Origin: Allodiplogaster sudhausi
Taxonomy: Eukaryota; Nematoda; Chromadorea; Rhabditida; Diplogasteridae
Direction: 5' to 3'
DNA length: 64,000 nt
NCBI GenBank assembly: GCA_945643635.1
Contig: CALZFC010000029.1
Coordinates: 1,062,001-1,126,000, forward strand
Shown: in pieces, positions 34,577 through 58,175 of the stretch
Numbering within the stretch: position 1 is the first letter of the stretch
Layout of the letters: the number at the start of each line of letters is the position of its first letter
Translations under genes and position numbers: made by a program
The notes under the pieces: model-generated
Told to the model about the DNA's origin: nothing
The model's input: the letters and a program-made list of their open reading frames with translations, nothing else
Database searches by the model: none

Positions 34577-36040
34577 TCTCCCTCTCTTTCCAGCTGCCGA
34601 CTTCTCGGTAGACGATCCTTACGGAGTGCTCATTTCGCAAGCTTGCGCAGAGCCCGCAGGAACTGCTATTGGCTCGGAAAATGATGTAAGCAAATCAATC
34701 TTTTTTTCTCATTTTTCTTTTCTTTATTCGCTTACAGAATGTTAAACATGTTTAAACATAGGACAAGCATAATGCTTATTACGTGTCACTTGTAAGAATT
34801 CGAAATTTTTATATATTTTATGGGGTTTTAATTGATTTCATTGATTTATATACTTGTCACACATGTGTATCGAGTCATAACGTTTTATTAATTAATTAGC
34901 TAATTTTAATTTTAGGTAATTAAAATTAGGTATGTAAGGACAAAACAAATTTGAATTTTATAGGTAATTGAAATTTTGTAATTATTGATAAAAGAAATTT
35001 GAATTTTAAGTAATTAAAATTGGGTAAATAAGGACAAAACAAATTTGAAGCCCAACTCCGGCGCCGCGCTGACAGTGGGCGACGCGTTGCTGTCGCCGTC
35101 GAGCGGTGGCGCGTCTACCACCGCGTCCGGCGCGCCGCGCCGCTCTCGCCCTGCACGCCCACGTGTCGGCCAGCCGCGAAGGGGCGCGGCGGCAGCGAAC
35201 GCAGCCGCCGCAAGAGCAGCAGCCGCCGCCGCGCAAGCCGGCGAGAACAACGAGGACGTCGAGCGACAGATACAGGAGATTGTGCAAAAGGTGTGGAAGA
35301 TGATTAAGATGATAATGATGTGAAAAATATATATTTTGAAGAGTATAAATTAATTCAAATAAGGTTATCTATAAATTTTTGCGATATATTCAGTGCTGAA
35401 ATAGTGCTTGCCTCTTTTGGGCCGGAGTGTTACAAATGGCCAAATGGCCTGCCCGGGGGGTTACAAAGTGAAAGATGCATAATAGAGGTTTCCGGGCAGT
35501 CGACCCGGGGGTGTTACAACGCTGCCATGAGTCGGACCTATTTCAGCACTGGATATATTTAGTTAAGTAGTGCAGATATATGAGTTAATGAAGGAAAGGG
35601 AGGCCTCATTTTGTAGGCTTTAATTTTTAGCAATTGTTATCTCTCTATTTTTAGTTGGATAAAAATGTTTAAAAGAAAAAAAAGAAGAATTTTTTCGACT
35701 GTAATATTAACTTTCCCTCCTCCAGGCACTTCAAGTCGACAGCCAGGCCAAGGAGAAGGAGCGACGTGCGAGAAGTTCGGGCGACAAGAAGCGAGGAGGG
35801 GGAGGGGGTGGTACCACCACCACATCAGGAGGAGGAGGAGGTGGTGGTGGTCCCATCATGGCCCCCCACCACCACCCGGGCGGAGTCGCTGCTATGACGT
35901 CATCAGGCGCTATGACGTCATCCTCCCTTGATGCCGCGGCAAGCGCACTACGCTTTGCTGCCGCGACCACGACTGCGTCGTCCCTCATGGGCACAGGGCA
36001 ACAGCAGCAGCACGACTTTATGCACCACCAACAACATTAG
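20126..36040 (+). CDS. DOT1L: DOT1-like histone H3 lysine-79 methyltransferase
   Basis: About 25 exons. The start is tentative: ATG 20126, [13 protein letters not shown].., exon to 20227. A low-complexity exon ends at 21053; its 5' join is unresolved. Phase-consistent exons follow: 21493-21587, 21722-21788, 21981-22058, 23115-23209, 23548-23602, 23865-23999, 24345-24421, 24605-24695, 24909-25068, 25453-25568, 25975-26103, 26426-26527, 28661-28728, 29192-29431, 29692-29746, 32220-32426, 32599-32737, 32967-33058, 33318-33463, 34203-34336, 34594-34685, 35051-35290, 35726-36040. Catalytic landmarks are [36 protein letters not shown] (SAM-binding motif I), [25 protein letters not shown] and STKAFAP. 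They match the DOT1 fold in order and spacing. An AT-hook-like KRRGRKP follows at 29330-29350. Then comes a Gln-rich part and a coiled coil (YIEFLDYL to KRK-rich SLERKIRQ), as in animal DOT1L. The tail is Gly/Ala/Gln-rich and short. Expected role: H3K79 methylation on nucleosomes. About 1050 residues. Confidence 0.93.
20640..20865. repeat. tandem repeats of a ~37-40-bp unit
   Basis: The unit GGTCCGTATATTTAGTTCCTATTTTAA recurs about six times with variation, some copies with a doubled GGTCGGTCC. It lies immediately before the second DOT1L exon. Related words (CTATTTTACGGCCC, ATTTTAAGGCCC) reappear at 21400-21445 in the next intron. Confidence 0.8.
22335..22442. repeat. (TA)n with spaced GTA/CATA interruptions
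   Basis: AT dinucleotide array of about 100 bp in a DOT1L intron. The interruptions are arranged so that the array is itself self-complementary. It directly precedes the inverted repeat at 22457. Confidence 0.85.
22457..23065. repeat. inverted repeat with coding-like loop in DOT1L intron
   Basis: The left arm (about 22457-22633) and right arm (about 22851-23065) are reverse complements. Each is built of 3-4 tandem ~30-35-bp units of the type GGGGCAAAAAAAAGTAAATT followed by GGGACA. The loop (22634-22850) is unpaired and becomes G+C-rich after 22775, where it reads [20 protein letters not shown]. This is not an exon of DOT1L, whose conserved sequence joins directly across the intron. A captured gene fragment is possible. 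Confidence 0.75.
26782..28358. mobile_element. Tc1-like fold-back element (Tc1/mariner-type ends)
   Basis: The left end CAGTACCGGTCAAAATTCTA is mirrored at the right end, both flanked by TA (26780-26781, 28359-28360). The ends resemble Tc1-type termini (CAGT..GGTCAAAA). Almost the whole element is a long inverted repeat: left arm to about 27500, right arm from about 27635, spacer about 130 bp. Each arm carries a mirrored open frame of about 68 codons (27273-27479 + and 27855-27649 -), about 90% alike, which I do not recognise as transposase. It lies in the DOT1L intron between exons 26426-26527 and 28661-28728. A transcript would form a hairpin of roughly 720 bp. Confidence 0.85.
30090..30280 (+). 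repeat. dispersed repeat, copy 2
   Basis: Same family as 18370-18525, sharing GTAGTTTTCATACGTTGCAA with small changes and TAAAAGCTATCGCGAGAA, with a similar TCTAGAAA..AATAATAAA end. It sits in a long DOT1L intron between (GA)n and (CT)n tracts. Confidence 0.6.
30300..31680. repeat. extensive (CT)n/(GA)n block in DOT1L intron
   Basis: Alternating pyrimidine and purine microsatellites: CT at 30300-30490, GA at 30670-30710, CT at 30975-31015, GA at 31150-31215, CT at 31300-31475 and 31590-31665. Non-repeat gaps of 50-200 bp show no exon I can support. It occupies most of the 2.5-kb intron 29747-32219. Confidence 0.8.
33464..34202. repeat. purine-strand (GA)n intron
   Basis: Nearly the whole intron is (GA)n-type sequence on the sense strand, interrupted only at 33815-33975 by a reverse-strand copy of the dispersed repeat also at 18.4 and 30.1 kb. 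The next intron (34337-34593) is by contrast almost pure CT. Confidence 0.85.
33830..33975 (-). repeat. dispersed repeat, copy 3 (reverse)
   Basis: The reverse complement reads ACCGGTAGTTTTCATGGGTT then GCAAGCACCATAAACGC and CTCGCGAG, matching the core of the copies at 18.4 and 30.1 kb with more divergence. It is embedded in a (GA)n intron. Confidence 0.55.
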
Positions 36041-39000
36041 CAGAACGCGCGCGCGAATTATAGTGCGCATCATTTATAGTGCGCTTCCACCTTTTGGATA
36101 CTGTATATTTCTGCGATTTCCTAAACTTCGGCATTTTGCTTTTTTTTTCCTCACCCACCCGCGTTTCTTTCTGCTTTTTACTACTACTTTCACTCAGCTC
36201 TCTGTAATCTTTGTGCATCCACCTCAACACGGAATGGCGCTCTGAAATTGATATACGATACACAAACACGCACACACTGAAATTCTAATCAGCAGCGAAT
36301 ATGTTCCGAGTGACTACAAAAGGAGTCAAGTCCCGTTCAGCATTTATGATTTTGTTTGCTCTCATTTGCTTCCTTGGCAAAGTGCCAATTGTTGTTTTAC
36401 TCTATAAGTTGTCACGTAAAATTACCTCAGAACAGTACCTTTACACTCACACTCCGTGCACTGCCGAATATCGGATAATGTATTTGTTTTTCTTGTACCT
36501 CTTTGTAATATTTTTCCTAAATATGTTCTACTTTGCCGTACTTTTTGATGCTGCTAATTCTTATAATTTTTCTCATGTTGTCGACAATTCCTGGTTTTGT
36601 AAAAAAAAAATGTTTTTTTTTCTTCATACTATTGAAATTATTGAAAGAGTAGAATCGTGAGCCTTTTTTTGCCTTTTTGAATTTCTGCCATTGTTTGTAC
36701 TCGAGCTGCCTTTTCTCTCTCTATTTTTCGCCGTCCATATTTACGCCCACTTGAGTTATGTAACTTTTTGCATTCATTACTTTGCTACTTTGTTATTCGA
36801 ACCCGCTTTCTCTAGGATCCGTTTCTGTCCTTGCACTCTCCACTCGCCCACTGTCTTTCTCCCTTCTTACTATCTCTCTCCTTCTCTCCTTTGTCTCTCT
36901 CTCTCTCTCTCTCTATTACATTGTTTCTCACAGGCCGTGAGAGTCTCCCTTTCCGCTATCACTTGTCCTGTCGCAGTTGTCGCTGGATGTATACGAGCAC
37001 TTTTCTTTCCGTCTCTCTCTATCTCTATATGTTTCTCTCGCTCGCGCTCTCTCTCTCTCTCTCTCTATCAATCTTTCTCTGTCTCATTCTCTCTCTATCT
37101 CTATCTCTCTCTCTAACTCTAGCTCTTTCGTTCTCTCTTGAACGATTTTTCTCATCTCACCGTGCTTGCAGCGAGCTCTTGCACCGTGGTCCGCTTCTCT
37201 CTCTTCATCTCAAGTTCGTCTGTCCATTTCTTCTATCTCACACTCTCTGTCTCTCTCTCTGTCTCTCTGTCTCTCTCTCTCTCGCTGTCCTTACCCAAGC
37301 CTTCATCTCTCTTCCCCTCTATCCCGTTCTGCGCCCATGCCGCGAAGCAAGACTGTGGTGCGAATCGATAGCTGTTCTTTCTCTATCCCTTCGCCGTCTG
37401 CGCTCTCTCTTTCCCACCTGCTCTCTCTCTCCCTCTGTCGCGCTCTCTCTTTCTCTCTTTCTTTCACTCTCTTTCTCTCGCTCTCTCTTTCCCTGTCTCT
37501 CTCCTATCTCTGCTACCCCCCCCCAATCTTCCATCCTCCCAACACCCACCACACCGGTCAGAGCCCTGTGGACACATGCAGCATGTCAATCGACCGCGCT
37601 TCTTTTTGGTTTTGTAACCCCCTCTTGTTCTCCTTGGGTACTTTGAGACCCCTTTGGTTTCCCTCTCGTGGGCCTAATACCACCCTCAGATTTGATACCC
37701 AATGCCCTCGACCTCGAATACCTCTCCATTACCCTGCGCAGCTCTTTCTTATCTGAGTGCCCCTCCCTCTTTGTCTTTTTCAGAAAATTAATTTTCCTTT
37801 CTCTGCTTCGCAGTCCTCTTTCACCTGAGTCAAGCTTCCCAAAAGAAAAAAAGAATGCTGAGACCCCCTTTTAATAGTCGTGAATTGCGCGTTTTTTTCT
37901 TCTTCTCCTTCTTCCACTGCCAATCGCACAACACTCGGTTAATATATGCGAGCGAGCTGGAAAGCTAAAGTCGTACTTACTGCCTGCATTTTGCATTTAG
38001 GTTTGCTTGGATGTCTTGTTTTCTTCCTTTCTCTTTTTTTTAAATATTCGCTTAAGCAACCGAGAAGTGCTGAAGTTATCACGAAAAGCTGCCTCATTAA
38101 TATTCTCTTGCAATGCCGCTTTCCTCTTCACTTTAAATGGAAGAAAGCTCAAAGAGTCTAAACAGTCCTTTCTCTTATGCCACCATTATTCGCCCGCACC
38201 CTATTTCTGGCGGATTTTTCGAATGCCAGTCCTTGTGGATTTTGTTGCCTATGATTATGAGCTCTCTTTCTCTCTCCTTTGCGCGCACAACGTTAGCGTT
38301 CACTTGTGCAAGGGCGCCTTACGTATTTGTGTGCATTAAAATAATTAATCAATATTCATCGAATAATTTGTATTATTTTCTATTTCGCGCAATCAGGCAA
38401 ACTGATATTTCGTGACTGGAGTTGTCCTCATTAAAAAGAAACGAATTTTTCTGCAATCTCTCGGCCAAGCCACATGCTTAATTGTTTTGTTTTTTTTTTT
38501 CTATGTAAATGCCCTAATATTCAATGTAAATTGTCATCCGCATCCAGAAGAGATTTCTTGTAATCTTCTTACATATTTGAGATTTGCCAGATCGAATAAA
38601 TAGTAAGTTGAAATTAAACGGGCCAAGCTATTCGGCATAACGGGTTGATGAATTCCCTCGAATACATACGTTTTGCAACATGTGAGATTTTAAAAAGATG
38701 TTTTGGGGCTATTTGATGACTATTTAAGAAGATTTCATACGGGTTATGCTCGTGAATTGTTTTCTTTGTGGATAATAACACTCTAAAACGTTGTTTGTAA
38801 CGGATGGGACTAGAAGACTTTTGTGAGATGTTAACATCGGAATTTGTCAGTGATTGATGGCAGAGAAAAACTTTTACGCGTCCAGTTTTGGTCTGGTTAA
38901 AAAAAGGCTATTCGTTATGTCATACATAGGCTGTTAGCTTGCAAGGAGATTATCACTTTTGCCTCATTCGTTCGCAATATCTATATTTTTCCCCTTGTCT

Positions 39001-39342
39001 TTTTGGATGTAATCTTGTTTCTCTCTTCCCCAGGCGGGTTTATGCGTGACGTTATCTGCGTGTGCTACTTGGGCTAAAAAAAGAAGGAACAAGACGAAGA
39101 AGAAGAAGGAAGACTCATGTGGTCTAGAGGAAGTGGATAAGAGCCGTAAGCGAAGAGAGAGCGAGAGATAGAGAGAGATAGAGAGCGAGAGAGGGAGAGG
39201 GAGAAAGAAAGAGAGAAAGAGAGGGCAGCCAGAGCGAGAGAAAGAGGAAAGACGGCTCAAATCTCCAGGCCTGTCTCCTCTAATCTGCCCTGAGAGCTCT
39301 CTCTCTGGCCCTCTCTCTCTCTCTTGACTGGCGGTGGCAACG
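36041..39342. other. DOT1L 3' region and intergenic spacer
   Basis: No gene is supportable. The first few hundred bases are probably DOT1L 3' UTR. A 119-codon open frame at 36301-36660 is hydrophobic and AT-rich without family resemblance. Long (CT)n-rich stretches fill 36850-37130 and 37195-37510; a purine-rich block at 39150-39250 precedes the next gene. Confidence 0.45.
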
Positions 39343-52398
<13,056 letters not shown>

Positions 52399-53761
52399 TG
52401 TGTGGGAGGGTGTAGTCGCGGTAGCGCGCGCGCAAGGGTCCCGCGCTCAAGGGACCCCCCGCGCGCGCGAGGGGCCCGTTAATGGACCCCTTTTCCGAGT
52501 TTGATAAGAGCGCATATTTCTCTTTCTCCGCATGTTTCTCTCTCTCTCTCTTTTACAAGCACGCTCGCAAATTCTATAAAACATATATATATATTCTATA
52601 TCTATCTATCTATCCATGCGGATACTGTATTTTCCCCCACCATTTTATGCAAGATTTCCTATCATTTTATGCAAGATTCTATGTTCTCCGTTTGCAACGT
52701 TACAACATCGCTAGATACAACAAAACAGATTCTATGATACTATCTATTATTATATGTTTGTATGCGCCCATCTTTAACCAATGATTGTGTGTGTGTGTGT
52801 GTGTGTGTGTTTATTCTTCCTGCTGACAATTTTGATTTCCGTGATCCTTTGCGATTTAATACCCAAAAAAAGAATTTATAGATAGCGATTTGGCGAATTG
52901 CCAACAATGCATCTTATGCCGCGAAATGTTTAGAACGATTGATTTCTATTTTCTAATGTCCTTTTTTCAATTCTTTTTTCTCTATCACTCTTTTCTTCTC
53001 CCTCTCTCTCTCTCATTCTCTCCAAATCAATCATCTTACTCATCAATCATCTTACTCTCATTCTGTCTGTCTCTCTCTCTCCTCACATTTTGTTCCTGCA
53101 GCTCGTGTCTAAAAGAAAGTTTCCAGTGGTTTTTGACACATTTATTCACGCGCCATTTATTAAGGCGATCTTTAGCCGCTGCTTGTTTCGATCCGCATAT
53201 ATATATGCATAGTATTTCCCGCCCCCATTTTCCATCATTATCCACGTTTGCACCATTCATTATCCACCTTCTGCAGTAAACTGGTGCATTATTGCATTTG
53301 TGGTTGAAGTGAGAGAAGAAGAGGATTACACGATGGCAAGTGTGAATGGTAGATCACACCAAAATGCACATATATAACTTTTTGCATGCAATTTTAGCTG
53401 CTGGATTTGCCCGCGGATGTTCTCTACGGCGAAGTATAAAAAGACGGCTCTATCAAGTTGACCTTAACAGTTTGTAGCAGCGGCACAAATCCTGTCTAAT
53501 TTTCGCTTTCTCTCTCTCCCTCTCTCTATTTCTATCTGTCTCTCGCTCTATCTCTCTCTGTCTCTCTCCCTATCTCTTTCTTTCTTTCTTTCTTTCTCCG
53601 CTACCCTGCGCTTTTAAATTGGGATCCAGATTAATAAAGTTTAAAAAATCATGCCGAAAGCCTACAAAAGTTAAGTACATATTAGATTTGCATATTATTC
53701 ATCCTAAATGCTCTTGTGGCTGACATGTCGGCAGTGGCATGCCGTTTCTTTTTTCATTTAT

Positions 53762-53793
<32 letters not shown>

Positions 53794-54337
53794 GCTCTCT
53801 CTTTCTCAACTCTAAACTCTCTTGCAGCACGCAATTCCTTTTGCGCTAGTTGGCTAAGAAGCCTTCATGAACGTGTGTAATTTTAATTTTAGCTTTCTTC
53901 ATAAAATTCTTTCTATTCTCGCACTCCATTGATACATCGTTATCATTAATAAAAGGGTGTGTGTTCATTGAGGAAAAAAAGAGATTACGGCTCACTTATA
54001 TGTGAAATGGTTGCTATTTCATTCAGCGGGTGGTGGTGGATTCACACTATTTATTGTTGTTGTTGTTTATTTGTTTGTCGGGGATCTCACCGGAGGATTC
54101 AGCGGTGCTGACGTCATTAATTATGACTTCATTCATAATGACGTCACTTATGATGATGCGCTCCAAAGCTTATTCCAGAAGAAGTGAAAGAAGTTACTTG
54201 ATATATGTGATTGAATGTAAAATGTACAGTATGCAACGAATTGATTAATTTTTTCATGCCTCGAAAATATCGAATACTATGCGGTATGTGTACAGGTTGG
54301 AATATCTCTTCTCTCCTCTGCGTTCGCTCTGTCTCTG

Positions 54338-54380
<43 letters not shown>

Positions 54381-54392
54381 CTCTCTCCTCTG

Positions 54393-54423
<31 letters not shown>

Positions 54424-55087
54424 CTCTCTCTCCTCTCTCTCTCAGATTTTCCGGCTGATCACTGTCAGATGAGTCTCCCATATCAGTTTCATGTACTTCT
54501 TCTCGCGCTCCTTTTCTCTTTTTTCCACGCCTCAATAGCGCTCTCCATCTCTCTCTCTCATTCCTCTCTCTTAAATTGCCGCATTCTCTCCCCCTCTCTC
54601 GATCGTTCTCTTCATTTTCTTACTCTCTCTCTCTCTCTCTCTCATTCGTTCTATTTCTTCCTCATCTCCATCTGAAAGCGAGGCAAACAGGAAAACAGTC
54701 TCCTGGGAGTGTTGAGCTACGCGAACTGCAGTGCAGTGATGTATCATTGCGACGTGTAAAATTGGTGCTTAAAATCACATGCCAGAGAAATATTCATGAA
54801 CATTGAACATCGCACCAGATTCCGGATTATATTCGTAACATTCTCACTCTCTGCTCTTTCGCATATCACTTCTCTCTCTCTCTCTCCTCTCTCTCCTCTC
54901 TCTCTCTCAGATTTTCCGGCTGATCACTGTCAGATAAGTCTCCCATATCAGTTTCATGTACTTCTTCTCGCGCTCCTTTTCTCTTTTTTCCACGCCTCAA
55001 TCGCGCTCTCCATCTCTCTCTCTCTCATTCCTCTCTCTTAAATTGCCGCATTCTCTCCCCCTCTTTCGATCGTTCTCTTCAATTTCT

Positions 55088-55127
<40 letters not shown>

Positions 55128-55625
55128 CGTTCTATTTCTTCCTCATCTCCATCTGAAAGCGAGGCAAACAGGAAAACAGTCTCCTGGGAGTGTTGAGCTA
55201 CGCGAACTGCAGTGCAGTGATGTATCATTGCGACGTGTAAAATTGGTGCTTAAAATCACATGCCAGAGAAATATTCATGAACATTGAACATCGCACCAGA
55301 TTTCGGATTATATTCGTAACATTCTCACTCTCTGCTCTTTCGCATATCACTTCTCTCTCTCTCTCTCTCTCTCTGTCTGTCTCTCGCTCGCTTACTTTTT
55401 TTTACTTTGCTCTCTCGTTCTCAATGTCTATTCTTATCATGCGGTATGAATGCGAATGCTCCCATCGTTATTGTCGATTGGATATGATTCATTTCTGAAG
55501 AAATACGCGACAGAAACTAATAACATGAGTGCGAAAGGACGATTTGAATGAGACAGAGAAAGTGAGCGAGACAGAGAGAGTGAGCGAGAGAAAGAAAGAA
55601 AATAAGAAGGAGAGGGAGAAAGAGA

Positions 55626-55677
<52 letters not shown>

Positions 55678-55921
55678 GAGTGCGAATACATTATCTAAAT
55701 GCTGTTGCGTAGTGAATGAAGAAAAAAAAACATACACACATTTATTGTTTACGAAGGCAGTGTATAAACCAAACGAGCCCTGCATGTTCCATGTTGTTGT
55801 CGAGAGAGTTCTTTTGTGCATATCATCAGTAATCATCGTCGCCAAGAGAAATTTCCTTTCTTTCCCTCTCTCCCTCTCTCTTTCACTCTCTCTTTCTATC
55901 CCTCTCTCTCTCTCTCTTTCA

Positions 55922-55977
<56 letters not shown>

Positions 55978-56228
55978 GTGAATGTGTATTTAGCAAATGA
56001 TGAAATAACAGAAATCTCCAGATCAGCCGCGCGAAATATTAGTTAAAAATGACAGTGTAAGACATTCCCTCTTATCAGTCCAGCTCTATCGCTATTGCTA
56101 GCTCTTATCTGACTTACTCATCTATCTTCCTCTACATCGTTTTTCTCTTACTCTTCCGCTCCCACGCTGCCCCTCTCGCGCTCTTTCTCGCCCGCCATCT
56201 CTCTCGCTCTCTCTCTCTCTCTCTCACT

Positions 56229-56259
<31 letters not shown>

Positions 56260-56835
56260 GCTCTTTGATATCATACTTTTTACAAGGTGAAATCTATTGA
56301 ACAGCCACAAAAATCTGCTACATCGTCTAGGTCTCGCCCCATGTTGATCTTTTTATGCATATATTTTTATGGGTTCAATTTTTTGATCTCACAGTTCGTT
56401 TCCAGAGGATGAATTTGTAAATTAATTATACTATGTATACTGTTTGACGAAATCGCCATTTTTACGGGTCTCTTTTTGTCATTTGCTACTTTGTTTTACT
56501 CCAGTTGCTCATGTTCATTGCTTCTTACAAGTACAGTCACCGTGTTACTATTAGTCATTTTATACATCCATACATGGTGCTTGTTGTTCTTGTTAACTGG
56601 CTTACAATTGGTAATATTTATGCTGATAAAATGAACGAATATAATATAAACGTTTGACACATATATCTTCACACATATACAAATTCAAACCAAAAGAATG
56701 ATGGTATAAAAAGTAGAGCGTTCTAGAGAAGAATGTAGGATATGCACAACTTGCATACATGTGTAATTCAAGTGTTTGAGGGAGAGGGAGATTGAGAGAG
56801 AAGTAGAGAGAGAGAGAGAGAGAGAATGGGAGAGC

Positions 56836-56866
<31 letters not shown>

Positions 56867-57271
56867 TGCAAGAGAGAGAGAGAGAAAGGAGAGCTGAAAG
56901 CGAAACGCCATCGGTAGCAGAACCAAGATTCGGTTCCACGGCGAGCGGCCCGGAAAAGGGCTTGAATAATGTATGACATTTCCTTGGACGCGTAACCAAA
57001 TATCGCTTGCACAACGAGAAGGGTAGGAAAAGGGTGGGAGGTTCAGGCGTGAGCAGCATTTCTGTCTCTTTCTTAGTCGTCACCATTTATTGGTACACAG
57101 ATTGACAATGACTTTGATAATATAATTCATTATAAAAACCGTTTTTCCTCGCACTTACTTGGGCGTCTTTTTCAACATACACTTGATTCGGCTAGCCTTT
57201 CTAAGCTTTGCACCTTTCATCGGCATCCTTTGAAGTGTCGGCATCCTTTGAAGCCGGAAAGTTTTTCCAAG
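52399..57271. other. intergenic region, repeat-rich, no gene seen
   Basis: Just after the RGG gene stop is an imperfect G+C-rich hairpin (52424-52469, GCGCGCGC..GGTCCC against GGGACC..GCGCGCGC). Then come (GT)n at 52789-52810, a tandem duplication at 54441-55386, and (CT)n or (GA)n at 53500-53600, 53760-53800, 55550-55680, 55860-55975, 56200-56260 and 56790-56885. An exon-like fragment at 53396-53437 (LLDLPADVLYGEV, stop) is too short to support. Confidence 0.45.
54441..55386. repeat. ~481-bp direct tandem duplication
   Basis: The word CTCAGATTTTCCGGCTGATC occurs at 54441 and 54906. The stretch CATCTGAAAGCGAGGCAAAC occurs at 54668 and 55149, and TTCTCACTCTCTGCTCTTTC at 54841 and 55322. The offset is 481 bp after allowing for CT-length change. 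The two units are almost identical outside the microsatellites. No gene recognised in them. Confidence 0.9.
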
Positions 57272-57608
57272 ATGACATCATCGTCGTCGTCGTCCCCGGT
57301 CGGCATGACACGCGACGCGTCGACCGGCCGCGTCGCGTACCATCTCACGTTCGCCTCCTCATTCAAGCCCTTCTTCTTCTACGACACGGCATCGAAAGCG
57401 TGGAGCGGCCATTTAGTGGAGGTTTCGAGAAGTTTCGCGCCAATTTCGATTTCAAGTTTAAATTTAAATTTCCCGCCAAAATGTTCATTAAACAGAAAAG
57501 TTTTGTCATTTCGATAGGCTTGGCGTATGCTGGCTCGTCACGACAACGCCACTGTTAGCCTCAAGCATGCAGGATACTGTAAGTTTCATCATTTCCCTCT
57601 TCTTCCCT

Positions 57609-57657
<49 letters not shown>

Positions 57658-58138
57658 TCTACCCTTTCTCTCTCTCTCTCTCTCTTTCTCTTTCTCTCTT
57701 TCTCCCTTTCTCTCTCTCTCTCTCTCTTTCTCTTTCTCTCTTTCTTTCTCTCTCTCGCTCTTTCCAGCCTCCGGCTCCTCGTGGCTCGAGTACGACGGTG
57801 TGCTCGGCGAGATCCGTGACGGCGCCGCGATCACTGCAGTCGACGCGTCCGGCCTCACGCCAGACCGATTCGTCTTCTTCAAGTACAGCGCACCCGCATG
57901 CTATGCCAGTGTGAGAGATCGCTCTCACTATCTCCATCTCTCTCACTCTCTTTCTCTCAATTTCTCTCACTTTCATTCACTGTCTCGGTCTCTCACATTT
58001 AATTTCTCTTTCTCTCCTTCTATTTCTTTCTGACTCTCTCTCTCTCTCTTTTCATTCTCTCTCCCCCTGTATTTCTTTCTCATTTTTTATGCCTATCTTT
58101 CTTCTCACTCTCCATTTCGCTCTCTCTTTCGCTCTCAT

Positions 58139-58175
<37 letters not shown>

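Noticed and set aside
36301..36660. 119-codon hydrophobic frame after the DOT1L stop
   Set aside because: AT-rich, no splice context, no family resemblance, ends in Lys/Phe runs from poly-A/T. Most likely 3' UTR or spacer.
54002..54187. Frame with DLTGGFSGADV, recalling the AAA-ATPase GFSGAD motif
   Set aside because: Only the one short motif is present, no Walker motifs are nearby, and the rest is built of TGACGTCA and AT repeats. Too little to call.
56602..57012. Minus-strand frames ahead of the receptor gene (for example GYASKEMSYIIQALF)
   Set aside because: Two alternative frames look equally plausible over only about 40 codons, and the rest is (GA)n. No splice-consistent neighbour.
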